A stretch of 61,019 nt of DNA from an uncultured SAR116 cluster alpha proteobacterium (GTDB lineage: Bacteria > Pseudomonadota > Alphaproteobacteria > Puniceispirillales > Marisalimonadaceae), in NCBI GenBank assembly GCA_902590245.1, contig CACIWG010000009.1, forward strand, positions 1 through 61,019, given 5' to 3'. The notes beneath the pieces were generated by a model. It ran no database searches. It saw nothing but the letters and a program-made list of their open reading frames with translations, and was not told the origin of the DNA. Below, piece after piece: positions 1 to 9,002 of this stretch (position 1 is the stretch's first letter; each line of letters opens with the position of its first letter). The translations under genes and the position numbers were made by a program.

Positions 1-66
1 GACTTTCCAAAAAAATAGACTACTCTAATTCATTAAATAATTAAATAATTTTAATTTAGGTCAAAA

Positions 67-1251
67 TTGGATTTAGCAAAAAAGAATGTCTTAGTTTTAG
101 CAATTGCTCAAGGTTTGTCCGTAACAACAACTAACATAGGCATTATAAATACTGGTTTAGTTGGGTTTGTTCTAACACCAAAACAAGAATATGCTACGCT
201 ACCTCTTTCATTACAATTCTTAACGCTAGCATTATTATTAATACCAGTTTCACTATTAATGGGTAAATTTGGAAGAAAAAAAATATTTATTTTAGGAGTT
301 CTTTCATCTTTATTAGGAACATTTATTGTTGCTTTATCAATCTTTGATAAAAATTTTATTTATTTTATTGTTGGTTCAATTTTTATTGGTGTCTCTCAAG
401 CTACTCAACAATTTTATAGATATGCTGCAGCAGATAATGTTCCTGACAATTTTAAAAGTAAAGCACTTTCATACGTATTAGCAGGAGGATTAATAGCTGC
501 CATATTAGGACCAGAATTATCCAAAATATCTTATACTTTTCTCACTGAACATATATATCTTGCAACTTATTTGATTGCTGGAACAGTTCAGATTTTAAAT
601 TTATTTGTGTTAGCATTTTTAAAAATTCCGAAACCTAAAAAAAATATAAATATAAAGCGACCGTTATCAGAAATTTTGTTTAAAAAAGAACTTATATTAG
701 CGATATTGTCTGCAGCTTTAGGATTTTCATTGATGAGTTTTATTATGACCGCCACACCTATTCAAATAGTAAATATTTGTAAATTAGGTAATGATGTGAA
801 CGCTAATATAATTCAATGGCACGTCATTGCAATGTTTGCTCCATCTCTTTTTACGGGACAACTAATAAATAAACTAGGAAATCTTAGACTGATGGCTTTT
901 GGAGTAATGTGTTATTTGTTATCAATTTATTTTGGAACAATAGGTCAAACTGAATACCATTTTTGGTTATCATTATTTTTGTGTGGACTGGGATGGAATT
1001 TTTTATTCGTTGGTGGAAGTGATATTATTGCAAAAAGTACAAACCCTAAAGAAAAGTCAATAGTTCAAGGTGTAACTGATTTTATAATTTTTGGTAGTGT
1101 TGCATTTGCATCTTTTATGGGAGGTAATCTTTTAGTTTCTATTGGATGGCATATGATGCTTTATATAGCTTTAATACCAATTTTTGTTTTAGCCTTTTAC
1201 ATTATTTTTCTTTGGATAACTAAAGTCAATGATTCAACAATCAAAATTTAA
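67..1251 (+). CDS. Major facilitator superfamily transporter
   Basis: A 394-residue integral membrane protein with about 12 hydrophobic segments. The MFS signature between the second and third helices is recognisable as GKFGRKK near residue 66. The substrate cannot be told from sequence. The TTG at 67 is taken as start because an in-frame stop lies at 52-54 and an AGG-containing stretch precedes the TTG; the next in-frame ATG is well inside the first helices. Its 3' end overlaps the convergent DUF2842 gene by 4 bases. The MFS assignment is firm; drug or metabolite export are both possible roles. Confidence 0.75.
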   Translation: MDLAKKNVLVLAIAQGLSVTTTNIGIINTGLVGFVLTPKQEYATLPLSLQFLTLALLLIPVSLLMGKFGRKKIFILGVLSSLLGTFIVALSIFDKNFIYFIVGSIFIGVSQATQQFYRYAAADNVPDNFKSKALSYVLAGGLIAAILGPELSKISYTFLTEHIYLATYLIAGTVQILNLFVLAFLKIPKPKKNINIKRPLSEILFKKELILAILSAALGFSLMSFIMTATPIQIVNICKLGNDVNANIIQWHVIAMFAPSLFTGQLINKLGNLRLMAFGVMCYLLSIYFGTIGQTEYHFWLSLFLCGLGWNFLFVGGSDIIAKSTNPKEKSIVQGVTDFIIFGSVAFASFMGGNLLVSIGWHMMLYIALIPIFVLAFYIIFLWITKVNDSTIKI

Positions 1252-1451
1252 AATGACTCATGTTTTGCTAACCAATTAATTACTTTTATTGCTGGATATA
1301 TCCAAGCTAAACCTATTACTATATAAAGCATCCAATCTAAATATTGATTGTGACCAGTAAAATAATCTATTAAATTTGTAGAAAGCCATAAGTATAAAAG
1401 AAAAAAGGGTATTAATAAAATTATTACAATAAAATGGCGCCATCTTTTCAT
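1248..1451 (-). CDS. DUF2842-like small membrane protein
   Basis: A 67-residue protein with two hydrophobic helices (about residues 7-27 and 40-60). The second ends in a GLAWIYPAIKVINW stretch that resembles the conserved C-terminal pattern of the alphaproteobacterial DUF2842 family. Function is unknown in the family. It sits 10 bases downstream of the DadA-like gene on the same strand, so the two are probably cotranscribed. Its presence supports an alphaproteobacterial origin. Confidence 0.6.
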   Translation of the reverse strand: MKRWRHFIVIILLIPFFLLYLWLSTNLIDYFTGHNQYLDWMLYIVIGLAWIYPAIKVINWLAKHESF

Positions 1452-1461
1452 ATATAATTAT

Positions 1462-2700
1462 TTAATTATTGAATCTTCTTTGTAAATAAGGTTCTAAATT
1501 AATATTTATTTTTTTATTTAATATCAAATCTGAAACTAATTTTCCTAATTTAGGTCCAATTGTAAGACCTACATGCTGACCGCCAAATGCAAAGTAAACA
1601 TTTTCCAAAGATTGAGATCTTCCTAATACTGGCAGGCTATCTGACGTTGAAGGTCTTTGCCCCATCCAAAAACCTTCTTCTTTCCAAGATAAAGAAGGAA
1701 TAATATTTTTAATTAAGCTGCGAATATAATCATATCTAGATTTGTTTGTAGGTGCATCGACACCAGAAAAATCTACTATACCTGCAAATCTTAAAGTATC
1801 TTCCATTGGAGTTATTGCAATTTTTTTATTAATAATCATTAAGGGATTAGGCGGTAAAAAATTAACTTTTTTTAAAACTATATGAAACCCTCTTTCAGCT
1901 TCTATATTAACTTTATGATTAATAGTTTTTAAAAGCCTTTTTGACCAAATTCCTGAACAAACTATAATTTTATTTGCAGAGATTATTTTACCATCTTTTA
2001 AAGTGACAGCCTTATCAGAAATTGAAGTCACCTCATCTTTTTTAAAAATACCACCTAATTTTATAAATTCTTTTTTTAACACTTGAAGATATTTTTGAGG
2101 AGAAGAAATCCAACCATGATCATAAAATTCAATACCTGATTTATAATTATTTGATAAATAACTATACTTTTTTGTGAACTCTTGGTCGTTTAATTTTTTA
2201 AAATTAAATTTATATTTTTTTCTAATTTCTAAATCAGATTTACTTTTCAAAATCTCACTTTGATCTCTAAAAATCATTGAAATTTTTCCTTTATTTATAA
2301 ATTTTGACGCTTCAGTGCTTTTTGATAAAGCAAGATGTTGTTCAACTGTATCATAAGTAAGTTGATGAAGATTTTTAATAATATAGTTAAAATTAGATTT
2401 ACTGGAATTTCTGAAAAAGGGAATGGCCCACGGCAATAATTTGGGTAAATAAGAATATTTTAAAAATAAAGGAGACGATTTTGACAACAAGTAAAAAGGT
2501 AAATTTCTTAATAATCCTGGTGATGATAGAGGAATAATTGATGATGCTGCTAACAAACCAGCGTTACCATAAGAGGTTTGGTTTTCGTTTCCTACATCAA
2601 CTCTATCTATTAATGTTACATTTAAACCATTTCTAATTAAATTTAACCCAGCAGATAACCCAGTAATTCCCGTTCCAACAATTAAAATATTTTTTTTCAA
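1462..2700 (-). CDS. DadA-like FAD-dependent amino-acid oxidoreductase
   Basis: A 412-residue protein that begins with a Rossmann dinucleotide-binding motif (VGTGITGLSAG, residues 8-18) followed by an acidic strand end (LIDR). The rest matches the DAO/DadA fold, with a conserved GQHVGLTIGPKLGKLV stretch near the C-terminus that closes the FAD site. Members oxidatively deaminate D-amino acids or glycine/sarcosine-like amines and pass electrons to FAD. The exact substrate is not visible. It follows phoU by 8 bases on the same strand and may be read through from the pst operon. Confidence 0.75.
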   Translation of the reverse strand: MKKNILIVGTGITGLSAGLNLIRNGLNVTLIDRVDVGNENQTSYGNAGLLAASSIIPLSSPGLLRNLPFYLLSKSSPLFLKYSYLPKLLPWAIPFFRNSSKSNFNYIIKNLHQLTYDTVEQHLALSKSTEASKFINKGKISMIFRDQSEILKSKSDLEIRKKYKFNFKKLNDQEFTKKYSYLSNNYKSGIEFYDHGWISSPQKYLQVLKKEFIKLGGIFKKDEVTSISDKAVTLKDGKIISANKIIVCSGIWSKRLLKTINHKVNIEAERGFHIVLKKVNFLPPNPLMIINKKIAITPMEDTLRFAGIVDFSGVDAPTNKSRYDYIRSLIKNIIPSLSWKEEGFWMGQRPSTSDSLPVLGRSQSLENVYFAFGGQHVGLTIGPKLGKLVSDLILNKKININLEPYLQRRFNN

Positions 2701-2708
2701 TATTGATT

Positions 2709-3416
2709 CTAATCTATGCCATAAAGGCTTGTTTTATCGGCTTTAGGTCTATTATCACTTAATGGCTTACCATTAATTAAGAAGTAATTATGCTCTGCTA
2801 TATCAGTTACATAATCTCCAACTCTTTCAATACTTTTTGCGATAAATAAAATATGAGTTCCACTCACAATATTTTTTTTATTCCTACTCATTGATGAAAG
2901 AACTTCTTGGTAAAGTTTTGTATTCATCTTATCTATAACAACATCAGTATCTCTAACTTTAATACTTAAATCACTATCTTTATCTTTATAAGCAATAATG
3001 ACATCTTCTAACATTTCCTGTGTAACTAATCCCATTTTACCAATATTTACACCAGGTATATCATCAGAGCTTAATTCACATAATGCTTTTGTTCTATTTG
3101 AAATATTTCTAGAATAATCACCAATTCTTTCTAAAACTGTTGATATCTTTAAAGCAGATATAACTCTTCTCAAATCTTCAGCTTGAGGTGCTCTTAGTGC
3201 AATTATTTCAAATCCTAATTGCTGAATTTTTTCGTCCAAATCGTCTAAATTTTTATCTTTAGAAATTAACTTATCAATTTCTTCAATATTTTGAGTTGAA
3301 AAATTATCAATTGAATTGACAAACTGTTCTGTTGCAAGTTTAGCCAGCTTTAATAAATCTTTATTCAATTTATGAAGATCATCGTCAAAAGATGATAAAA
3401 TATGCTCATTAACCAT
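2709..3416 (-). CDS. phoU: Phosphate signalling protein PhoU
   Basis: PhoU couples the Pst transporter to the PhoR/PhoB phosphate response. The protein is 235 residues if started at the ATG at 3416. That start begins MVNEHILSSFDDDLHKLN, the normal PhoU N-terminus, and has GGAG 9 bases upstream. A longer frame running into pstB is possible but would add an unlike N-terminus. Two PhoU repeats are visible, each with the E/D-rich helices that bind metal (RRVISALKISTVLERIGDYSRN and KSIERVGDYVTDIAEH regions). It is the last gene of pstSCAB-phoU. Confidence 0.92.
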   Translation of the reverse strand: MVNEHILSSFDDDLHKLNKDLLKLAKLATEQFVNSIDNFSTQNIEEIDKLISKDKNLDDLDEKIQQLGFEIIALRAPQAEDLRRVISALKISTVLERIGDYSRNISNRTKALCELSSDDIPGVNIGKMGLVTQEMLEDVIIAYKDKDSDLSIKVRDTDVVIDKMNTKLYQEVLSSMSRNKKNIVSGTHILFIAKSIERVGDYVTDIAEHNYFLINGKPLSDNRPKADKTSLYGID

Positions 3417-3429
3417 TTTCTTTATCTCC

Positions 3430-4248
3430 TTAACCAATCCTACCAGATATATATGCTTCTGTCTGTTTATCTTCGGGCATTGTGAATATTTTTTTTGTTT
3501 CTCCAACTTCAATTAATTCACCAAGATGAAAATAGGCCGTCCTCTGAGATATTCTGGCAGCTTGTTGCATTGAATGTGTAACAATTACTATAGAATAATT
3601 TTTGCCTAATTGATTTATTAGCTCTTCAATTTTTGCAGTTGCTATAGGGTCTAAAGCAGAACAAGGTTCATCCATTAGAATTATTTCTGGGCTAACAGCA
3701 ATTGCTCTTGCAATACATAATCTTTGTTGTTGCCCTCCTGACAAACCTGTTCCAGGAGACTGTAATCTATCTTTAACTTCCTCCCATAACCCAGAATCTT
3801 TTAAAGAATTTTCAACAATAAAATCTAATTCTTCTTTCGATGATGAAAGCCCATGTATTTTAGGACCATATGCTACATTCTCATATATTGATTTTGGAAA
3901 AGGATTGGGTTTTTGAAAAACCATCCCTATTTTTGCTCTTAAGGTTACAACATCAATTTTTTCATCATATATATCTTCTTTATCAAGTGAAATACTCCCT
4001 TTTACTTTACAAGTATCTATTGTGTCATTCATTCTATTTAGACACCTTAAGAAAGTTGATTTGCCACACCCTGATGGTCCAATGAATGATATGATTTCTC
4101 TTGATGCTATATCTATTGAAACATCTTTAATAGCTTGTTTCTCACCATAAAAAACATCCACATTTCTACAAATAATTTTTGGGTCTTTAGAAAAAATTTC
4201 TCCAATAGTTTTTGTTTTCACATTATTTATATTTGAATTACTAACCAT
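3430..4248 (-). CDS. pstB: Phosphate ABC transporter ATP-binding protein PstB
   Basis: The ATPase subunit of the high-affinity phosphate importer, 272 residues. Walker [10 protein letters not shown] (about residues 57-65), the ABC signature LSGGQQQR, Walker B ILMDEP and the switch histidine in [12 protein letters not shown] are all intact. It lies between pstA (6 bases upstream) and phoU (13 bases downstream) on the minus strand. Length and motif order are normal for PstB, and the tail [10 protein letters not shown] is the usual PstB ending. Confidence 0.95.
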   Translation of the reverse strand: MVSNSNINNVKTKTIGEIFSKDPKIICRNVDVFYGEKQAIKDVSIDIASREIISFIGPSGCGKSTFLRCLNRMNDTIDTCKVKGSISLDKEDIYDEKIDVVTLRAKIGMVFQKPNPFPKSIYENVAYGPKIHGLSSSKEELDFIVENSLKDSGLWEEVKDRLQSPGTGLSGGQQQRLCIARAIAVSPEIILMDEPCSALDPIATAKIEELINQLGKNYSIVIVTHSMQQAARISQRTAYFHLGELIEVGETKKIFTMPEDKQTEAYISGRIG

Positions 4249-4254
4249 TACTTC

Positions 4255-5559
4255 CTACCACCTTCTTTCTAGTTTTTTTCTAAGAATTACAGCAGCTGCA
4301 TTCATAAAAATTAGAAAAACTAATAAAACAATAATAGCTGAACTAGTTTTTTGGATAAACATTCTCTCTGCAAAATCAGCCCACATAAAAATTTGTACAG
4401 GAAGAACTGTACCTGGATCTGTAACACCTCCTGGTATATCAACAATAAATGCAACCATTCCAATCATTAACAATGGAGCTGTTTCACCTAATGCTTGTGC
4501 CATACCAATTATCGTTCCTGTAAGCATTCCTGGCATAGCTAAGGGTAAAACATGATGAAAAATAGTTTGTAGCTTAGATGCTCCAATTCCATAAGCAGCA
4601 TCTTTTATACTAGGAGGAACTGCCCTAATTGCAGCCCTGGAAGATATGATTATAGTTGGTAATGTCATCAAAGCAAGGACCATTCCACCTAGTAATGGAA
4701 TAGATCTAGGCATTCCAAATACACCTATAAATATAGCCAAACCTAAAATACCAAAGACAACTGAAGGGACTGCAGCTAAATTGTTAATATTAACTTCAAT
4801 AATTTCGGTTATCCTGTTTTTTGGAGCAAATTCCTCTAAATAAACAGCAGTTGCAACACCTAAAGGAAATGCGATGATAAAGCAAACTGCTAGAGTTAAC
4901 ATTGAACCAATAAAAGCACCTTTAATTCCAGCTATTTCTGGAGATCTTGATGCACTTCCTGTCAAAATATAATCACTAAACTTATAGGAAATCCTGTTTT
5001 CAGCGGATAACTTATCGACAAATTTTATTACTGTGTCATTAATCCTTCTCTCTGAAGATGGTGTTTCTCTTTTAATATATCCTCTTAAAAAACTATCTAT
5101 ATCATCATCAACAGCAAAAGTGATTGAAATGGTTTTACCTAGAATTTTTGAATTATCTAAGACCATTTTAGATATTCTTACATCAGCGTTAGAGGATATG
5201 ATTTTTTTTGCAGCTTTTTTTTCTTTTCTTCCTTTAGGGTTTATAACCTTATATAGCGATTCAAGAACTATTGACCGAGCATCACCATTATAAAGTGATT
5301 CTGGTGAAAGATCTCCTTTTGGATCAAGTCTATCTCTATCTAAGTAAACATCCAAAGTAACATAGTATTGAAAAAAACCAGGTATACCTTTAGAAAATAT
5401 TGAAACAAATAAAAAAATTAAAAAACTTACTGCTAATCCTATCGCAATTCTACCATATGTTTTCAATCTAGCATCTTTTTTTCTTCGTCTTATAACTGAT
5501 GATGCGACGATCTTGCTAGCTTCATCTGCTGTTAGCATTTTTGAGTTATTTTTATTCAT
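4255..5559 (-). CDS. pstA: Phosphate ABC transporter permease PstA
   Basis: Membrane subunit of the phosphate importer. At 434 residues it is longer than enterobacterial PstA because it carries an N-terminal extension of about 200 residues, with one membrane helix (about residues 37-58) and a soluble domain, as in many alphaproteobacterial PstA proteins (DUF3333-type). The C-terminal half has the BPD_transp_1 helices and an EAA-loop-like stretch (AAYGIGASKLQTIFHHVLP). It overlaps the start of its neighbour pstC's stop by 8 bases, implying translational coupling. Confidence 0.92.
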   Translation of the reverse strand: MNKNNSKMLTADEASKIVASSVIRRRKKDARLKTYGRIAIGLAVSFLIFLFVSIFSKGIPGFFQYYVTLDVYLDRDRLDPKGDLSPESLYNGDARSIVLESLYKVINPKGRKEKKAAKKIISSNADVRISKMVLDNSKILGKTISITFAVDDDIDSFLRGYIKRETPSSERRINDTVIKFVDKLSAENRISYKFSDYILTGSASRSPEIAGIKGAFIGSMLTLAVCFIIAFPLGVATAVYLEEFAPKNRITEIIEVNINNLAAVPSVVFGILGLAIFIGVFGMPRSIPLLGGMVLALMTLPTIIISSRAAIRAVPPSIKDAAYGIGASKLQTIFHHVLPLAMPGMLTGTIIGMAQALGETAPLLMIGMVAFIVDIPGGVTDPGTVLPVQIFMWADFAERMFIQKTSSAIIVLLVFLIFMNAAAVILRKKLERRW

Positions 5560-6937
5560 ATTGTTCTCGATATTTTTTAACTACGTGTAACGCATAAAAA
5601 TTTAAAATCAGTGTTATTACAATCAAAGTTAATGCTAGTGCAAATGCTGATAAAGTCTTTGCAGATTCAAACTCTTGATCGCCAACTAAAATAGTAACAA
5701 TTTGAGCAGTAACAGTAGTCACTGCATCAAGAGGGTTAAATGATAAATTAGCTGCAAGGCCAGCTGCCATTACAACAATCATGGTTTCTCCAATTGCTCT
5801 TGAGACTGCTAAGATAATACTTGCAATAATTCCCGGAAGTGCTGCAGGAATAATAACATTTGTAATAACTTCATTCTTTGTAGAACCTAAACCATATCCA
5901 GCATCCCTAAGAGACTGGGGCACAGCGTTAATTACATCATCAGACAACGAGGATATAAAAGGAATAATCATTATTCCCATAACAAATCCTGCAGCTAAAG
6001 CTGATTCAGAAGCTACATCTAAACCTATAAGAGAACCACCATTTCTCATCAATGGAGCAACAGTTAATGCAGCAAAAAAACCGTAAACTACAGTCGGTAT
6101 ACCAGCTAAAATTTCAAGTAAAGGTTTAAAAATTGATCGCTCTTTTTTATTTGCATATTCAGACAAATAAACAGCGCTAAATAATCCAATTGGAACTGAA
6201 ACACATAGAGCTATTAGAGATATTAAAAAAGTCCCTACAAACAGTGGAACTGAACCATATGAAGCCAAGCCTTCTTGTCCAGAACCTGCTCGTTCAGCGC
6301 CTTCAAATTGTGGATTCCATGTTAATCCAAATAGAAATTCTGACGCAGGTATAATGGCAAAAAAACGTAAAGACTCAAAAATTACAGAAAATACAATTCC
6401 TATTGTTGTTAAAATTGCTATGATTGAACTAAGTCCTAAAAGAGAAATAATAATTTTTTCAACAGAATTTCTTGACCTAAATTCTTGGTGTATGTTTTTA
6501 AAACCCAAATATCCAATTCCTAAAGCTAAAGAAATTGAACAGAAAAAATTTAAAATTAAAGATTGATTATTCCATTCAATCATTTGATTTGAAGCTATAG
6601 TAACCCAATCAGGTTGTTCTCCAAAGTAAATACCTCTAACTGCATTATCAATCTGCGCAAGTACAATTGTTTTATTAAAATCAGGAGAATTCAAAATTTC
6701 TTTTGGAACGAATTCCATAATTAAATTAGAAAATAAGATCCCATCAAATACCAATATTAGTAGATATGAAAAAAGTGAAGGTATAATTGAATATAGAGCT
6801 ACATATATACCATAATAATGAGGTAAAGAATTTAGTTTTAATTGTTTGTTTTTTAAAGACAAAGCGGTTTTATTTCCAAAATAAAACCAGAGTAATGATA
6901 TAAGAAGAAGTAGTATAAGTAATGTATATTCGTTCAC
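5552..6937 (-). CDS. pstC: Phosphate ABC transporter permease PstC
   Basis: Second membrane subunit of the Pst importer, 461 residues. The start is GTG at 6937, preceded by a GAGGGG ribosome-binding site. The N-terminal half has extra helices and a periplasmic region; the C-terminal half holds the permease domain, with an EAA-type cytoplasmic loop (RDAGYGLGSTKNEVITNVIIP) and the following GETM helix. It is separated from pstS by 64 bases containing a strong hairpin, which probably lowers its expression relative to pstS. Confidence 0.92.
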   Translation of the reverse strand: MNEYTLLILLLLISLLWFYFGNKTALSLKNKQLKLNSLPHYYGIYVALYSIIPSLFSYLLILVFDGILFSNLIMEFVPKEILNSPDFNKTIVLAQIDNAVRGIYFGEQPDWVTIASNQMIEWNNQSLILNFFCSISLALGIGYLGFKNIHQEFRSRNSVEKIIISLLGLSSIIAILTTIGIVFSVIFESLRFFAIIPASEFLFGLTWNPQFEGAERAGSGQEGLASYGSVPLFVGTFLISLIALCVSVPIGLFSAVYLSEYANKKERSIFKPLLEILAGIPTVVYGFFAALTVAPLMRNGGSLIGLDVASESALAAGFVMGIMIIPFISSLSDDVINAVPQSLRDAGYGLGSTKNEVITNVIIPAALPGIIASIILAVSRAIGETMIVVMAAGLAANLSFNPLDAVTTVTAQIVTILVGDQEFESAKTLSAFALALTLIVITLILNFYALHVVKKYREQYE

Positions 6938-6960
6938 TTATTTACCCCTCTTAAATGAGA

Positions 6961-6988
6961 TGAGACTACCATAGACATGGTAGTCTCA
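6961..6988 (-). terminator. Perfect hairpin between pstS and pstC
   Basis: A perfect 12-base inverted repeat (TGAGACTACCAT / ATGGTAGTCTCA) with a 4-base loop lies between pstS and pstC. Read on the transcribed minus strand it is not followed by a run of T, so it is more likely an mRNA-stabilising or attenuating hairpin than a full rho-independent terminator. Such hairpins behind binding-protein genes allow much more binding protein than permease to be made. Confidence 0.7.
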
Positions 6989-7001
6989 CAAGTTTATAAG
7001 C

Positions 7002-8036
7002 TTATTTTTTTAACATATCTGCAGTTAAAACAGGAAGTTCTTTCATTGCCTTTGCATACTTTGCTCTTTCTGCAGTAGGCATTGGTATCATGCCAGCATC
7101 AGCCAAAATGCCATCATTACCCCAATTAGCTACCCATTTATCCATATATTTATCAATACCCTTAATAACTCCTATGTGTTGATGTTTAACATAAAAGTAA
7201 AGAGCTCTTGATACAGAGTAGTTATTACCTGCGATATTTTCGAAAGTTGGAGCTGTCTTACTAATTATTGCACCTTGGAGTGTGTCAGAATTTTGATCTA
7301 GATATGAAAAACCAAAGATACCATATGCGTTTGGATCTTCTTGAAGTTTTTGTACAATTAAATTATCTTGCTCACCAGCTTCAATAAAAGCACCATCAGT
7401 TCTCATAGCCCTACACTTTTTTCCTTTTTTATCGCCTCTTGCTTTTGATGCAGCTTTAGCATCTTTATCTTTTGCACAATAACCTTTTTGGTTTACCATT
7501 TCTGCATAAGAAGCCCTTGTACCAGAAGTTGTTGGTGGACCATAAACTCTTATTTCAATGTCTGGTAATGAAGGATTAATATCACTCCATTTTTTATATG
7601 GATTATCAACCCATTTACCGTTCATTGGAATTTTAGCTGTTAACGCTTTTCCAAGGTCAGCTTTAGATATTTCTAATAACTTCCCTTTTTTAGAATTAGC
7701 AACAACAATTCCATCATATCCAACTTTAATTTCAGTTAGCTTAACTTTGTTTTTATCGCAAAAAGCTAATTCTTTTGCCTTCATTCTGGATGATGCATTT
7801 CCAATATCGATAAATTTAGTACCAATACCTTCACAAACACCTTTTTTACCAACTGAAGAACCACCTGATTCCACAACTGGTGTTTTGATTGATGGATCTT
7901 TTCCAAAAGTTTCAGCAATAATGGTCGCAAAAGGCAGCACTGTAGATGAACCAGCAATGCTAATATGCTCTCTTGCATTCGAAGTTGTCGCACTCAAAGC
8001 AAGTGCAAAAACAGAAATAATTATTTTTTTTAACAT
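7002..8036 (-). CDS. pstS: Phosphate-binding periplasmic protein PstS
   Basis: Binding protein that delivers phosphate to PstCAB. The start is set at 8036 (MLKKIIISVFALALSATTSNA, a clear signal peptide) with GGAG 7 to 10 bases upstream, giving 344 residues. A longer frame to 8078 would put 14 residues before the signal peptide. Phosphate-contact segments are visible: GSSTVLPFA, ESGGSSVGKKG, and GPPTTSGTRASYAEM. It is the first gene of the operon and has a candidate Pho box upstream. Confidence 0.95.
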   Translation of the reverse strand: MLKKIIISVFALALSATTSNAREHISIAGSSTVLPFATIIAETFGKDPSIKTPVVESGGSSVGKKGVCEGIGTKFIDIGNASSRMKAKELAFCDKNKVKLTEIKVGYDGIVVANSKKGKLLEISKADLGKALTAKIPMNGKWVDNPYKKWSDINPSLPDIEIRVYGPPTTSGTRASYAEMVNQKGYCAKDKDAKAASKARGDKKGKKCRAMRTDGAFIEAGEQDNLIVQKLQEDPNAYGIFGFSYLDQNSDTLQGAIISKTAPTFENIAGNNYSVSRALYFYVKHQHIGVIKGIDKYMDKWVANWGNDGILADAGMIPMPTAERAKYAKAMKELPVLTADMLKK

Positions 8037-8097
8037 AAATACTCCATAAAAATTTAATTCTTGATGACTGATTCGCATTGCAAATATATTAAAATAA

Positions 8098-8116
8098 TAT
8101 TACATTTTTGTTACAA
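8098..8116 (-). promoter_or_regulatory. Candidate Pho box upstream of pstS
   Basis: On the minus strand there are two direct repeats, TGTAAC and TGTAAT, exactly 11 bases apart, about 65 bases before the pstS start. PhoB sites are direct 7-base repeats with an 11-base period, commonly of the form CTGTAA/CTGTCA. Position and spacing fit. The repeats are short and the region is AT-rich, so this is a reasoned candidate only. Confidence 0.5.
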
Positions 8117-8177
8117 AATTGGATAAAACCCTTTTTTTTAATTAGAGTAAATAGTTAAAAATAATCTGGATATTAAA

Positions 8178-8954
8178 TTGCAAGAATTTAAATTTTTAAA
8201 CTATCAAATTAACTCTCATATTGCAGAAATAATTATTAATCGACCACCATTAAATGCATTTAATATTCAACTTCTCGATGAAATATTAAGCTCTTTAGAA
8301 TTAGCAAAAAATGATGGGACTGTAAGAGCAGTCTTAATTAAAAGTAATCTTGAAAAAATATTCTGCGCTGGTTTAGATCTTGATATTCTAATTGATAAAC
8401 CAATTTTAAAAGTAAGAGAATTTCTTGAAAGACTGTACGTCAAACTTTGGGATATGCAATATAACATGGGAAAACCAACAATTGCTGTTGTTAACGGTTC
8501 TGCAAGAGGTGGTGGAATGACCTTAGCTATTTCTTGTGATGTAATTTTAGCCTCAGAAGATGCATCTTTTGGGTACCCAGAGATAAATTTAGGACTTCCA
8601 CCAGCTATACATTTTATTCATTTGCCAAAGATTATAGGTAGGTATAAAGCATTTGAACTACTTTTTAGTGGTCAAACATTTGGAACTAAAGATGCATTAT
8701 CAATGGGACTAATAAATAATATTTTTGTTAAATCAAAATTAAATGAAGAAGCAGAAAAATTAGCATTAATATTTTCTCAAAAATCAGCTAATTCTATGAA
8801 ATTAAGTAGAGCTGCTTTTATGAGAGCAAATGATTTTGATTATAGAAGAAGTGTTGCTAATGCTGTTGAAGACTTTTGTAATGCAACTGTTACTCCAGAT
8901 GCTCAAGAAGGGTTAAAAGCATTTTTAGAAAAAAGAACTCCTGATTGGGATTAA
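8178..8954 (+). CDS. Enoyl-CoA hydratase/isomerase family protein
   Basis: A 258-residue crotonase-fold protein. The oxyanion-hole segments are visible (FCAGLDLDIL near residue 62 and GSARGGGMTLAISCD near residue 107), as is PEINLGL, which carries the usual catalytic glutamate. The first catalytic glutamate position is less clear, so isomerase or hydrolase activity is possible. The TTG at 8178 is chosen as start because no ATG occurs early in the domain and the crotonase N-terminus begins there. It diverges from pstS, with 141 bases between the two starts. Confidence 0.75.
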   Translation: MQEFKFLNYQINSHIAEIIINRPPLNAFNIQLLDEILSSLELAKNDGTVRAVLIKSNLEKIFCAGLDLDILIDKPILKVREFLERLYVKLWDMQYNMGKPTIAVVNGSARGGGMTLAISCDVILASEDASFGYPEINLGLPPAIHFIHLPKIIGRYKAFELLFSGQTFGTKDALSMGLINNIFVKSKLNEEAEKLALIFSQKSANSMKLSRAAFMRANDFDYRRSVANAVEDFCNATVTPDAQEGLKAFLEKRTPDWD

Positions 8955-9002
8955 ATTTAAGACTTTAATAAATATGTAATATTTGTCTGATAAAAAAACT
9001 TT

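Noticed and set aside
2709-3512. Longer PhoU start at 3512
   Set aside because: It would extend 32 residues into pstB with a sequence unlike PhoU; the ATG at 3416 has a good ribosome site and the family-typical N-terminus.
7558-8049. A 163-residue open frame on the plus strand inside pstS
   Set aside because: It lies entirely opposite a clear PstS coding sequence, has no ribosome site and has the low-complexity hydrophobic composition of an antisense shadow.
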